Shown: positions 18,844 through 28,592 of the stretch, piece by piece
Numbering within the stretch: the stretch's first letter is position 1
How the letters are laid out: every line of letters starts with the position of its first letter
Assembly (NCBI GenBank): GCA_004195025.1
Contig: SGBB01000014.1
Location: 1 to 56,003, forward strand
Source of the DNA: Candidatus Acidulidesulfobacter diazotrophicus
Lineage (GTDB): Bacteria; SZUA-79; Acidulodesulfobacterales; Acidulodesulfobacteraceae
DNA length: 56,003 nt
Direction: 5' to 3'
Notes under the pieces: generated by a model
Database searches by the model: none
Told to the model about the DNA's origin: nothing
The model's input: only the letters and a program-made list of their open reading frames with translations
Translations under genes and position numbers: made by a program

Positions 18844-20352
18844 ATGAATAAAACGGCAGTTTTCATAGATATTATGTCAATACAAAAATATATTTTTTCT
18901 TCCAATCAATTAAAAGATAATATTGGAGCTTCGCATATTGTAGAATCAATTTTTGACGAATTAAAAGAAAAATTTCAATGTAGTTACGCAGGCGGAGGTA
19001 GCGCTCTTATATATTTTAATACGATAACCGAAGCAAAGAACGCCATGAAAGAATGGAGCTCAAACCTATTACAAACAGCTCCAGGCATAGTGCCTTTTAT
19101 AACAATTGAGGAAAATTTTGATACTTCAACATATGCTGAATCTAGGAAAAAAATTATTAAGAAATCAATAAAACAAAAAAATGAATTTATTCCTATTACT
19201 GCATTAAGCGCATTTGGAATAACTGCAGATTGTCCTAAAACAGGATTATCATCGGAGGTTTTTTGCGAAAAGTGCGCCGACCAGGATATATCTTATTTAT
19301 CGTCTGTCAGCTATACAAAGATTTTAAAAGCAGAAGAAGCAAATAATAAAATAATAAATTATTTTAAAGATATTTTAAATAATGACGACAACGGACTTGA
19401 TAAATATGAATTTCCGGATAAATTTGATGAGATGGGAGGCACAAAGGGTGAAAATAACCACATAGCCGTGGTTCATATTGACGGGAACGATATGGGTTTA
19501 TTATTTAAAAAACAAGCTACGGAAGAAGAAATGAAAAAACTTTCAGCAGGTTTAACAGATAGTGTTAAATCTTCGTTTAAACAAGTACTGCAAAAGCTTA
19601 TACCATTAATTGACAAGCTGAAACGTAATGGAGAAATTACACTAAAAGAAAAACCAGCAAATAACGGTAAATTAATATTATTACCCGTAAGACCTATAGT
19701 TTTGGGCGGAGATGATGTTACTTTTGTTTGCGATGCAAGGATTGGATTATGGTGTGCTATGGAATTTATTAAAGCTTTTGAATTACAAGATATTTGTAAA
19801 GAAAATAAAATAACTGCTTGCGGTGGAGTATCAATTGTAAAAACTAATTATCCTTTTTACAGAGCATATAAAATGGCAGAAGATTTATGTAATACGGCTA
19901 AAAAGAAGGCTAAAAAGAAAAGGAGAAATGAAAGAAATGAAATAGATAATTCAGCAGCAGATTCATATATTGATTTTCATATTTCATTTGGAGGAATGAG
20001 CGATAGCATAGATAGAATTAGAATAAAAAACTATAAAAGCGCCGATAATAAATTGCTTTATAAAAGACCGTATAAAATTAAAGAAATACCAAAATTATTA
20101 AATTGTATTAAAAAATTAAAAGAAAAATTACCTCAATCAAAAATTAAGAAATTTAGGGAAATTTTGTATAGCGGAGAAATAGCTGCTAAAGAATTTATCA
20201 ATGAATTAAATTATAGAGGCAATACATTACCCGCATTCAGTCATTCCGACGAAGCAAAAAAAGGATTTTCAGATGATAAATCACCATATATAGACATAAT
20301 TGAATTAATGGATTTTTATCCGCTTTCATTAATTTTAAAGGAGGATCTATAA
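18844..20352 (+). CDS. cas10: Cas10, HD-less, with intact GGDD palm
   Basis: The large subunit of the type III complex, short at 502 residues. The first palm begins almost at residue 1 (FIDIMSIQKYIFSSNQLKDN), so the usual N-terminal HD nuclease is missing. A zinc-binding segment follows (CPKTGLSSEVFCEKCADQ, about 137-157). The second palm has HIDGNDMG (211-218) and the catalytic GGDD at 288-291 in IVLGGDDVTFVCD, then CGGVSIVK and a helical C-terminus. The protein should synthesise cyclic oligoadenylate when target RNA is bound but not cut ssDNA through an HD site. This matches subtype III-D, variant Dv. A GAGGGA precedes the ATG. The next gene follows after 4 bp. Confidence 0.92.
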   Translation: MNKTAVFIDIMSIQKYIFSSNQLKDNIGASHIVESIFDELKEKFQCSYAGGGSALIYFNTITEAKNAMKEWSSNLLQTAPGIVPFITIEENFDTSTYAESRKKIIKKSIKQKNEFIPITALSAFGITADCPKTGLSSEVFCEKCADQDISYLSSVSYTKILKAEEANNKIINYFKDILNNDDNGLDKYEFPDKFDEMGGTKGENNHIAVVHIDGNDMGLLFKKQATEEEMKKLSAGLTDSVKSSFKQVLQKLIPLIDKLKRNGEITLKEKPANNGKLILLPVRPIVLGGDDVTFVCDARIGLWCAMEFIKAFELQDICKENKITACGGVSIVKTNYPFYRAYKMAEDLCNTAKKKAKKKRRNERNEIDNSAADSYIDFHISFGGMSDSIDRIRIKNYKSADNKLLYKRPYKIKEIPKLLNCIKKLKEKLPQSKIKKFREILYSGEIAAKEFINELNYRGNTLPAFSHSDEAKKGFSDDKSPYIDIIELMDFYPLSLILKEDL

Positions 20353-20356
20353 TTTT

Positions 20357-21007
20357 ATGATTAATAATAATTATAATTATCAAATAGCAATAAGATTAAA
20401 ATCTGATGCTTTAATCGGCTCAGGCGAAGGGTTCGGCTCAATTATTGATACGGATGTTGTTTTTGACGACCTTGGTCTTCCTTATATTCCAGCAAAAAGA
20501 GTTAAAGGTATTATGCTGGAATCCGCTCAAGAATTAAATGAAATGCTTAATATATTTAATAAAAGTGTAGATATTGATAATATATTCGGAAAAAAAGGCG
20601 AGAAAGAAGGTTTGGTATATTTTTCTAATTTTTATTTAGAAAATTACGCAAATATTAGAGAATGGCTTGAATATTACTGTAAAAAAACTAAGATTATAAA
20701 CAAACAAAGTATTATTGCTCAAATGACTTCGCTGCGATATTCAACAGCAATAGATAGCAAAACTAATTTGACAAAAGAAGGTTCTCTCAGAACTGAACGT
20801 ATCATAAATAGCGGAAAAATTTTTGTCTCAGATATTTATTTTCCGGAAAAATTAGAAGAAAATATCGCCCTTATCTGTCAAAACACAAGAAGAATAGGAA
20901 CTAAAAGAACAAGAGGTTTAGGAGAAATTGAAGTTTTATTATTAAAAAATGGGCAATCTATCAACAATATTGCTTTAAAAAAGCTTGAGTCGGAGGATTA
21001 TAAATGA
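20357..21007 (+). CDS. cas7: Cas7-like RAMP backbone subunit (III-D)
   Basis: A single RAMP domain of 216 residues. The early strand ALIGSGEGFGS is followed by IDTDVVFDDLGLPYIPAKRV, which aligns with the Csm3 segment carrying the catalytic Asp before LPYIPGSSLKG; Asp31 is the candidate RNA-cleaving residue. The C-terminus has the RAMP glycine-rich loop NTRRIGTKRTRGLGEIEV. It overlaps the next gene by 4 nt (ATGA), implying coupled, near-equimolar synthesis. In the III-Dv complex a Cas7 domain of this kind is fused to Cas5 and Cas11. Here it is a separate gene in the same position. GGAGG lies 12 nt before the ATG. Confidence 0.8.
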   Translation: MINNNYNYQIAIRLKSDALIGSGEGFGSIIDTDVVFDDLGLPYIPAKRVKGIMLESAQELNEMLNIFNKSVDIDNIFGKKGEKEGLVYFSNFYLENYANIREWLEYYCKKTKIINKQSIIAQMTSLRYSTAIDSKTNLTKEGSLRTERIINSGKIFVSDIYFPEKLEENIALICQNTRRIGTKRTRGLGEIEVLLLKNGQSINNIALKKLESEDYK

Positions 21008-22683
21008 ATTCAAAATCGTTTATCAGGTATAGAATTAATACATTAAGCCCTATAATTATAAGCGATAGAAGCGGCGATGCAAATATGATTAATTCTAAAT
21101 CTTACATAAGCGGAAATAATGTGTTAGGTATATTTGCAAATAAGTATATATACATCAATAAAAATAAGTCTTCAGAAAACAAAGAAAATATTAATAATAT
21201 TAATAATAAAGAATTTCATAACGATGATTTATTTTATAACTGGTTTTTGAACGAAAAATTGTTATTTACAAATGGATATATATCAGACGAGGAAGAGACT
21301 TATTTTGCTCCACCTATTTCAATAAAGTCTGATAAATATAACGAATATAATATTTTTGACTTGTTTTACGATGAGTATGAAGCATCTTCAGAAGCGCTAG
21401 AAAAAATTGATAATTTTGTGTCAATAAACAATGATTTAATAAAAAAAAATTACGTTAAAAAATCACTGTCTTTTCATCACGCAAGAGATAAAAAAACAGG
21501 CACTGCAAAAAAAGGCGATATATTTAATTACGAATCTATTTCTGAAAATCAAATATTTAAAGGAAGTATTATCGGAGGAGAAGAACATCTTAAAAATTTT
21601 GTAAATATGTTTGGTACAAAATTTATCGCCTATATCGGAAAATCAAAAAATTCTCAATACGGTAAAATAGAGATTGAACTCGAGTATCCTTTGTTAATAG
21701 AAAAACAAAATTATTGTCCGGAAATTAAAACAGCAGAAATTTGTAGCGATGACGATTCCGTTGTTTTAACTTTATTATCCGATACTATTATTTATAATGA
21801 AAATGGTTTCTCTGCAGTAAACATATATGATTTTGAAAAATATCTTAATAAAAGGCTAAAAGACTTGTTGTTAGATAATAATAACAATAATAATAAAGTC
21901 AACAATGTAAGCGGATATCAAGACTTAAAATTAACGAAAGCTTTTATACAAAAAGGCAAATCAGAAGAATTTGTGGGTATATGCAAATTAAAAAATCAAA
22001 GCGAAAATGTATTTTCGGCAGGCAGTTGTTTTTTACTTGAAGGTTTATCTCTAAAATACAATCATCACGAAATGTTAAAAAAAATTTGCATTGAAGGTAT
22101 AGGAGAAAAAACGTATGAAGGTTTTGGCAGAGCAGTATGCGGTTGGCAAAATAAAATTGAAAATTATTCAATGGCATCAATGGCAAAGGATGCAGCCGAA
22201 GATGAGCAAATAGAAAATAAAAAACCGGAATATGAGCGACCAGACTTTGTAACTAATTTAATTAAAAATATTATTAAAGACAATTTGATGAATGTAATAA
22301 TAGGGGAAGCAATGGAAGACGCCAATTCGTTTAAAAATACACCGTCAAAGTCCCTTATGGGCAAGCTACAACTGCTTGCAAGAAATGATATAATTGGGTT
22401 TAGAGAAAAATTAGATATTATAGTCGGAGATAAGAATAAACCGGCTAAGATGCAGCTTGAAAATAGCGATAGCAATAATAATAATATGTTAGATTTTATA
22501 AGAGATTTAAATAATAGCAGTAGCGATAAATTTAATATAAATAGAATAAAAAATAAAAACAGCGGATTATTTAAAAACTTGGATGAATTCATTAATGATA
22601 TGAAAAACGATAGTAATTTAATAAACAATTTAAAAAGAGTATATTTTTCAACTTTTTTTAATTTTATAAGAAAAAATAAATAA
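21004..22683 (+). CDS. csx10: Cas5-like (Csx10-type) RAMP with probable C-terminal Cas11-like domain
   Basis: A 559-residue protein. The N-terminal RAMP part (RINTLSPIIISDRSGDANMI, SYISGNNVLGIFANKYI, then KFIAYIGKSKNSQYGKIEIE) and a later glycine-rich segment IEGIGEKTYEGFGRAVCG fit a Csx10/Cas5-like subunit, which would bind the crRNA 5' tag. From about residue 410 the sequence becomes entirely helical and charged (FVTNLIKNIIKDNLMNVIIG and onward to the end), consistent with a fused Cas11-like small subunit, although no direct motif proves it. An Asn-rich linker lies at about 290-305. No separate csm2/cas11 gene exists in the operon, which supports the fusion reading. GGAGG precedes the overlapping ATG. 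Confidence 0.75.
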   Translation: MNSKSFIRYRINTLSPIIISDRSGDANMINSKSYISGNNVLGIFANKYIYINKNKSSENKENINNINNKEFHNDDLFYNWFLNEKLLFTNGYISDEEETYFAPPISIKSDKYNEYNIFDLFYDEYEASSEALEKIDNFVSINNDLIKKNYVKKSLSFHHARDKKTGTAKKGDIFNYESISENQIFKGSIIGGEEHLKNFVNMFGTKFIAYIGKSKNSQYGKIEIELEYPLLIEKQNYCPEIKTAEICSDDDSVVLTLLSDTIIYNENGFSAVNIYDFEKYLNKRLKDLLLDNNNNNNKVNNVSGYQDLKLTKAFIQKGKSEEFVGICKLKNQSENVFSAGSCFLLEGLSLKYNHHEMLKKICIEGIGEKTYEGFGRAVCGWQNKIENYSMASMAKDAAEDEQIENKKPEYERPDFVTNLIKNIIKDNLMNVIIGEAMEDANSFKNTPSKSLMGKLQLLARNDIIGFREKLDIIVGDKNKPAKMQLENSDSNNNNMLDFIRDLNNSSSDKFNINRIKNKNSGLFKNLDEFINDMKNDSNLINNLKRVYFSTFFNFIRKNK

Positions 22684-22747
22684 AATCATTAAACTTATTA
22701 ACTCTATTAATTATATATTAAATTATATATTAAAAAGGCGGTAAAAT

Positions 22748-24181
22748 ATGGGTAATTATAAATTAGATAATTACAAGGTTGTTTTTGGCGGGACAATTAA
22801 AAACATTTCTCCTTTAATAATTGGCAGCGGTGATAATTCAGAAACTGATTCTGATGTTTTAAAAGACCATAAAGGCAATCCATATATTAGCGGTTCGTCT
22901 CTTGCAGGTATTTTAAGGCATCATTTTGAAAATTATTATAAAAATTATTTTAATATTGAAAAATATTTTGGATATTCAACTAATGATGAAGGAAATGGAA
23001 GTAAAATTTTATTTAGCGATATAACTACACTGAATAGCGAAGCGAAGATTCAAATAAGAGACGGTATAAGGGTCAATGAAAGAGGAATTGCGGAAGACCG
23101 TGCAAAATTTGATTACGAAGTTATAGAGCCGAATGCGCAGTTTGATTTTAAAATAGAAATCAGCTCGGATAATAAAGATGAAATGCTCAAAATTATAGCT
23201 ACGTTAAAAAGAGATATTGAAGATGACAGAATAAAAATAGGGGCTAAGACAAATCTTGGTTTTGGAAAAATAAAGATAATACAGGACAATTTAAGTTTTT
23301 ATGATTTAACAAATAAATCGGATATTATAAAATGGTTAAAAAAAGAAAATAATAAATATACAGATGTGCAGATTGTGCCTTTTGAATTTACACATAATGA
23401 TTTCAAAATTGATTTTTATTTCGTTATAAAAGATTCTTTAATTGTTAAGCATTATTCAACCGATCCGCAAGCACCAGACGCTGAACATTTTAAATCCGGA
23501 GACAAACATATAATTCCTGGAACTTCGCTTAAAGGGGCTATCAGGGCAAGAGGAGAAAAAATTCTGAACACTCTGGATATCGCTGATAAAGGAAGATTAA
23601 TAAAATATCTTTTTGGTGATTCGCAACTTATAAATAATAACGATAATAATAATAAAAATGAAGAAATTAAAAAAAACAAAAGTTCTACAGGTTCTATCCC
23701 CAGCAGGTTGCAAGTATCAGAGGTTATTATTGTGCAAAATGCAGAGTCGTCTATTCAGCAGAGAATTAAAATTGATAGATTTACTAATGCGACTATAAAC
23801 GGTGCTCTTTTTGACAGTATGCCTTTATTCGCAAAAGATGAAATAAATTTTAATATGCTAACATTGACAATCAAAAATCCTACTGATGCCGAAATAGGTT
23901 TAATTCTTTTGATTATTAAGGATTTGTGGACTGAAGATTTACCTGTAGGCGGAGAAAAAAATATAGGAAGAGGGGTACTGAAAGGCAAAAAAGCGGTTAT
24001 TACTTATAAAGATTTAAACATTGCCATTTCTGAAGACATCAATAAATTATCTAAAGAAGATAAAGAAAAACTTCAGTTATATGTAGATAACTTATTGAAT
24101 AATCAAGAAAATATAGATTATTTAAATAAAATGGATAATATTTATAATACTGATGATAGCAATAAAGAGGAGACTGCGTAA
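22748..24181 (+). CDS. Double Cas7 (Cas7-2x) backbone protein
   Basis: A 477-residue fusion of two Csm3-like RAMP domains. Module 1 (about 1-190) has SPLIIGSGDNSETDSDVLKD with candidate catalytic Asp34, GNPYISGSSLAGILRHHFE, then IGAKTNLGFGKIKI. Module 2 (about 215-430) has APDAEHFKSGDKHIIPGTSL followed by KGAIRA, RLQVSEVII and LPVGGEKNIGRGVLKGKKA. Each module contributes one backbone position along the crRNA and potentially one target-RNA cut site. Tandem Cas7 fusion of this kind is a hallmark of the III-Dv variant. A short Asn/Lys-rich linker interrupts module 2. It is followed immediately by csx19 (ATG 2 nt after the stop). Confidence 0.88.
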   Translation: MGNYKLDNYKVVFGGTIKNISPLIIGSGDNSETDSDVLKDHKGNPYISGSSLAGILRHHFENYYKNYFNIEKYFGYSTNDEGNGSKILFSDITTLNSEAKIQIRDGIRVNERGIAEDRAKFDYEVIEPNAQFDFKIEISSDNKDEMLKIIATLKRDIEDDRIKIGAKTNLGFGKIKIIQDNLSFYDLTNKSDIIKWLKKENNKYTDVQIVPFEFTHNDFKIDFYFVIKDSLIVKHYSTDPQAPDAEHFKSGDKHIIPGTSLKGAIRARGEKILNTLDIADKGRLIKYLFGDSQLINNNDNNNKNEEIKKNKSSTGSIPSRLQVSEVIIVQNAESSIQQRIKIDRFTNATINGALFDSMPLFAKDEINFNMLTLTIKNPTDAEIGLILLIIKDLWTEDLPVGGEKNIGRGVLKGKKAVITYKDLNIAISEDINKLSKEDKEKLQLYVDNLLNNQENIDYLNKMDNIYNTDDSNKEETA

Positions 24182-24182
24182 A

Positions 24183-24833
24183 ATGGATAACAACAAAATA
24201 AACAATGGATTAAATCTTATAAATATTAAAAGTAGAGTAGATCAAAATATTGAAATGGAAAATTTAGATAATATAAGTAAATTCGTAAACAAAAATATTA
24301 AGGAGTCATTTGTCGTCGCCTATCTTGTCAATGAAATTATGATAGGGAAATTTATTGATAATAAATTTGTTTTTCACGAAAATAAGCATATCGACGATGT
24401 TAAATTTTTAAAACGCTTACGCATATTTAACCCTGAGGAAGAATTGCTTTTATGGAGAGACCATAATTTATTGAAAGGACGTTATAGAATGGATATGATT
24501 GCCGATGCAGTAAATACTCGGGCTCAAAACGACTCAGTGCAAGATTGTTCATGTGTTGAAGCGTGTCAGGTATTGTTTGGCACAAAAGTTCTTAATAATA
24601 AAAATGTAAATGATTTAAAAGATGTAGCTGAGAATTTTACGACTATTTATGAAGAACGTGGAACTAAAATTACATTGCCGGGTACTTGGAAAGTAAATAA
24701 CCGCAAAGATAGAGTTGCGTTGCAAACAAGACATTACATTGATTATTTTGATGGTATTCAGGCTACATATGTAGATGCAAGATTCGTAAATTTTGTGCAG
24801 CTTCCAATTATTAATAGAGGAGGAGATATCTAA
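24183..24833 (+). CDS. csx19: Csx19 family protein (TIGR03984-like)
   Basis: 216 residues. The pattern AYLVNEIMIGKF, then FLKRLRIFNPEEELLLWRDH, then GRYRMDMIADAV, a QVLFGTKV strand and YEERGTKITLPG followed by LQTRHYIDYFDGIQATYVDA matches the Csx19 family found only in subtype III-D operons. In the III-Dv complex Csx19 is a structural subunit next to the backbone. I use the ATG at 24183, with GAGGAG a few bases upstream, rather than an in-frame upstream codon at 24153 inside the previous gene. It ends with a 1-nt overlap with the next ATG. Confidence 0.78.
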   Translation: MDNNKINNGLNLINIKSRVDQNIEMENLDNISKFVNKNIKESFVVAYLVNEIMIGKFIDNKFVFHENKHIDDVKFLKRLRIFNPEEELLLWRDHNLLKGRYRMDMIADAVNTRAQNDSVQDCSCVEACQVLFGTKVLNNKNVNDLKDVAENFTTIYEERGTKITLPGTWKVNNRKDRVALQTRHYIDYFDGIQATYVDARFVNFVQLPIINRGGDI

Positions 24834-26881
24834 TGGAAAAAGCGACTATAAGCATAAACAAAAATAAAAAAGGCGGATTATATGGAAATATAAAGATTGA
24901 AAATGGTATATCAATGTCTTTTCCTCCAAAATTTATTATTGAAGAAAAATATAACGGAAAAGAATGCGAAATAGAAAGAATAAAGGGGCAAATAGAAAAA
25001 ATTATTGTTGAAGGAGAATCTTTAAAATTAAAAGATAATAATAGTATAAATACAAAAAAAATAAATGATAAAAATACAGGTGGTCATTTTAACAGAAATA
25101 GTGCTTCAAATCAGCGAGCAACAGGAAAAACTGATATATTTCAAGCAAAAGCACCTTATAACTTTGTTCCGTTAAATAAAGTTATTATTTCATATGACGC
25201 TAAACCCGACAGATTTCACAGATATAATGAGGACTGCAACACCGGCTATATAGATATAGAAATTGAAGCCAAGACGCCGATTTTTGTAAGTGAAAGCGGA
25301 CAAGATGGTGATTATTCTAAATTTTACAATCAAGCCGGAAAATTTAGAATACCGGGTTCATCGTTAAGAGGTTTAATAAGAACAATGGTTGAAATTACAA
25401 GCTGGGGCAAGTTTGAATTTTTTAATGACGTTTATTTATATTATCGCTCTTTTGCTGATCAAGCTCATTCTGTACGCGATGAATATAAAAAAAATATGAT
25501 GCAAATTAATAATAATTCAAGTCAGTACACAATGGAATCTGGTTTATTATATAGAGAAGGTTTAAGCTATTATATAATTCCTTCAGAAAAGAAATTCAGC
25601 AAAATTTTAAACAAACCTTCTGAAATTAATCCAAAAGAAAACAATTCATTTGATATAGTAAAAAAATTAGGACAGAAATATGAGGAATTTAAATCTTATA
25701 AAATTAAACAAAATGAATATTTAGTCGTATCCGGCAAGATGCCAAATAAAAAACATGATTGGATAGTTTTTGCCGACGAAACAAAAAAAGATGATAAAGT
25801 AATTAAAATAGACGAAGAAGATATAAAAAGCTATAAAAACGATAAAGACAGAAATAAAAACGATAAAGACAGAAAATCTTTTGATATTATTGACAGATTA
25901 AAAAGCAATGGTAAACCGTCGGCAGAGCCTTGTTTTTATATAAAGTGGAATGATAAAACAGGTAAAGACAGAATATCTTTTGGTCATACGCCTTTATTTA
26001 GGCTCTCGTATAAAAAAAGCATTGGAGAACATATACAGCAGGATTATTCAAACAAAGATTATTCAAACAAATCGGAATGCGATAAATTTGACATACCTAC
26101 ATCTATATTTGGAACAGAAAAAAATAATAATTCAAAAGATTCTTTTGCGACTTTTGCATCTAGAGTTTTCTTTGAAGACGCTTTTTTAACTGATGATTCA
26201 TTAGACAAAGAAGAACTAGAAAATAAAATTCCTCAGACTTTAGCTGGACCTAAGCCAACATCTTTTCAGTTATATTTAGACCAAAATGGAATTAACGATA
26301 TTACTAAACTCAAGCATTATAACAATGACGCTGATATAAGAGGCAATAAATTTTATTGGCATAAGGATTTAGAAGATTGGAAAACGGAAACATTTAATAA
26401 AAAAATGGACAAAAAAATTAGACCTATAAATCAGGGAGCTAAATTTAAAGGAAAAATTAGATTTGACAATTTATCTGATATTGAACTTGGAGCCTTACTT
26501 TTTGCAGTTGATTTACCTGAACATTACGCTCATAAAATAGGAATGGGGAAACCGCTCGGTTTAGGCTCAATCAGAATAAACGCCAAATTATATTTATCAG
26601 ACAGACAAAAAAGATATAAAGATTTGTTTGACGAATGGAACGGATTGCAGGAAAAAAGCGGAGAAATAAAGAATATCAAATCTAAATTTGAACAATTCAT
26701 TTTAAAAGAATTGGATAATGGAACAGGTAAATATAAAAGCTTATGGGATACGGAAAGATTAAAAGAATTTGCGAGAATGCTTGATTTTAGCAATAAACCA
26801 AATAAAGAAAAAGTGTCTTATATGAAATTAAATGAATTTAAAAACAGAAACGGTTTGCCTAAACCGACAAAAATTAATTAA
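24833..26881 (+). CDS. Cas7 with insertion (TIGR03986-type RAMP)
   Basis: A large RAMP subunit of 682 residues. YNFVPLNKVIISY (from about residue 103) is the typical opening of the TIGR03986 family of subtype III-D. GYIDIEIEAKTPIFVSESG follows, then KFRIPGSSLRGLIRTMVEIT, a canonical Cas7 core. A long lysine/aspartate-rich insertion (about 260-420) separates this from the late RAMP elements FASRVFFEDAFL and HKIGMGKPLGLGSIRINAKL. In III-Dv this protein is the terminal backbone subunit towards the crRNA 3' end. The N-terminal 90 residues are a small beta-rich domain plus a linker. It is the last gene of the operon; the next gene is convergent, 16 bp away. A strong AGGAGGAG precedes the ATG. Confidence 0.85.
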   Translation: MEKATISINKNKKGGLYGNIKIENGISMSFPPKFIIEEKYNGKECEIERIKGQIEKIIVEGESLKLKDNNSINTKKINDKNTGGHFNRNSASNQRATGKTDIFQAKAPYNFVPLNKVIISYDAKPDRFHRYNEDCNTGYIDIEIEAKTPIFVSESGQDGDYSKFYNQAGKFRIPGSSLRGLIRTMVEITSWGKFEFFNDVYLYYRSFADQAHSVRDEYKKNMMQINNNSSQYTMESGLLYREGLSYYIIPSEKKFSKILNKPSEINPKENNSFDIVKKLGQKYEEFKSYKIKQNEYLVVSGKMPNKKHDWIVFADETKKDDKVIKIDEEDIKSYKNDKDRNKNDKDRKSFDIIDRLKSNGKPSAEPCFYIKWNDKTGKDRISFGHTPLFRLSYKKSIGEHIQQDYSNKDYSNKSECDKFDIPTSIFGTEKNNNSKDSFATFASRVFFEDAFLTDDSLDKEELENKIPQTLAGPKPTSFQLYLDQNGINDITKLKHYNNDADIRGNKFYWHKDLEDWKTETFNKKMDKKIRPINQGAKFKGKIRFDNLSDIELGALLFAVDLPEHYAHKIGMGKPLGLGSIRINAKLYLSDRQKRYKDLFDEWNGLQEKSGEIKNIKSKFEQFILKELDNGTGKYKSLWDTERLKEFARMLDFSNKPNKEKVSYMKLNEFKNRNGLPKPTKIN

Positions 26882-26896
26882 TAAATTATTTGGAAT

Positions 26897-28075
26897 CTAT
26901 ATCAAACTGCTCAAGAATTTATCAAAACTTATAATTCTTACTTCTTTTTGCATCTTATCGATTCCTTTTTCCTGCACAACAATGTAATTATAAGGAATTG
27001 AAAGCTTTTCTCTAAAATATAGAAGGGAAGCGGGGACGTTACCTAAAGATTTTTTTGCCTCTACGCAAAACCATGGTTTTTTATTAACGGATATTAAAAA
27101 ATCAACCTCTCTTTTTTCCCTATCTCTTATATAATGCAGTTCTGCTTTATATCCTTCTGCATCATATAGATAGTGGCAAAATTTGATAAGATGCGAAGCT
27201 ATAATATTTTCATATTTTGCGCCGTCTTCCTCAATTTCCGACCAGTCCCAGAGATAAACTTTAGGCTCTTTTCTTAATGATTTTATCTTGCTGCTGTAAA
27301 ACGGATAAATTCTGAAGCAATAGTAAAACCTCTCTAATATGTCAATCCAGGATGATATTGTTTTATGGGATACTTCAATATCTTCACGCAAAGAATTAAT
27401 AGAAAGAACCGAAGATACCTTTGAGGGCATTAAATCTACCAAGACCTGCATAAGGGAAAGATTTCTAATATTTTCTATATCGCGTATATCGTTCATGACA
27501 AGCCTGTCAAGCCGCTCATTCAGCCATCTGCGCAAATCTTTTTCGCTCTGTTTGAAAAGCGGTTCAGGAAAACCTCCGAACTTAAGCAATAAATCGGATG
27601 CTTTATCGTATTCCTTTGAATAATTATCAAAGTTTAATTCTTTATCAACGGCGTAGTAGGGTTTTTTTCCTAAAAATTCCGATAGGCTGAACGGATGAAG
27701 TCTGTAGTACCTATATCTTCCAAGCAGAGAATCTCCGCCTTTCCTATAAATATCAAGTCTTGCGCTCCCTGTTACAAGTATGTCGAAATCTTCTTTATGC
27801 TTATCATATTCACCCTTTAAATAATTTTTCCAGAATTTATATTTATGAATTTCGTCATAAACAATCAGCTTAATTTCCGGCTTCCGCACAGAGTTTAATA
27901 TATCCTTACGATCTTGCCTATTGTCCCAGTTAACATACTGATACGATTTGAAATAATTATCGGCAATATATAATGCAAGCGTGGTTTTGCCAACTTGACG
28001 CGGACCCCCGACAAAAACCATTTTATCTTTGAGGTCGTTATAAATATTTTCCGTTATATATCTTGCTTTTATCAT
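26897..28075 (-). CDS. AAA_14 / DUF4143 ATPase
   Basis: A 392-residue ATPase. Walker A is GGPRQVGKTTLA near the N-terminus, with Walker B-like KLIVYDEIHKYKFWKNYLKG and the sensor ILVTGSARLDIYRKGGDSLL typical of AAA_14. The C-terminal DUF4143 domain ends with a nuclease-like strand pattern EVDFLISVNKKPWFCVEAKK, containing D...ExK. These proteins are scattered, mobile accessory genes of unclear function. It converges on the CRISPR operon and marks its right border. Its base composition is slightly richer in G+C than the cas genes. Confidence 0.85.
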   Translation of the reverse strand: MIKARYITENIYNDLKDKMVFVGGPRQVGKTTLALYIADNYFKSYQYVNWDNRQDRKDILNSVRKPEIKLIVYDEIHKYKFWKNYLKGEYDKHKEDFDILVTGSARLDIYRKGGDSLLGRYRYYRLHPFSLSEFLGKKPYYAVDKELNFDNYSKEYDKASDLLLKFGGFPEPLFKQSEKDLRRWLNERLDRLVMNDIRDIENIRNLSLMQVLVDLMPSKVSSVLSINSLREDIEVSHKTISSWIDILERFYYCFRIYPFYSSKIKSLRKEPKVYLWDWSEIEEDGAKYENIIASHLIKFCHYLYDAEGYKAELHYIRDREKREVDFLISVNKKPWFCVEAKKSLGNVPASLLYFREKLSIPYNYIVVQEKGIDKMQKEVRIISFDKFLSSLI

Positions 28076-28592
28076 AATATATTATTATTACATTTTTTTT
28101 ACCCATAGTCAAAAAAATATGTAACTTTTTTAACCTTCGGTCAAATCCGTCAAAAAACATAACCTTAATATATTATAATTTATTAATTAGTTTACATAAA
28201 TATATTATAATTTATTAATTAGTTTACATAATGTTCATTATGGGACATCTAAATTATTTATATAATAATAAACAAAACTAAAGCATAAGAAATTTAATTG
28301 CCCTTCCCATATACTATTACTATTTTTAATCGTGCGTTAGAAATTTCGTCAAGCTAAATTTGTAGCGCTGATATAATTATATATTATTCATTAAAAAAAA
28401 TTTTACACAATTAAATGACAACATATATTGCAATGTTAAATTTTTCATTTGAAATATGGTTTAAATTGTTCTATTATATTATTATAATAGTAATTTTTAA
28501 TATTTGTTAATAGTTTTTAAATAATAAGTACAAATTATTATTTAAAAGCATATAATTATTATATTTAATTAATTATAAATAAAATTAAACAA
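28076..28592. other. AT-rich intergenic region
   Basis: About 517 bp between the divergent DUF4143 and Uma2 genes. It contains a perfect 32-bp tandem duplication at 28167-28230. Otherwise it is plain AT-rich DNA with no ORF, tRNA or clear terminator. Confidence 0.5.
28167..28230. repeat. Perfect 32-bp direct repeat, two copies
   Basis: Copies at 28167-28198 and 28199-28230 are identical, adjacent and begin AATATATTATAA. This is most likely a simple slippage duplication. Confidence 0.9.

Noticed and set aside
18844-26881. Subtype III-A or III-B effector complex
   Set aside because: No csm4/csm5 or cmr1/cmr4/cmr6 pattern. The double Cas7, Csx19 and TIGR03986-type protein define III-D.
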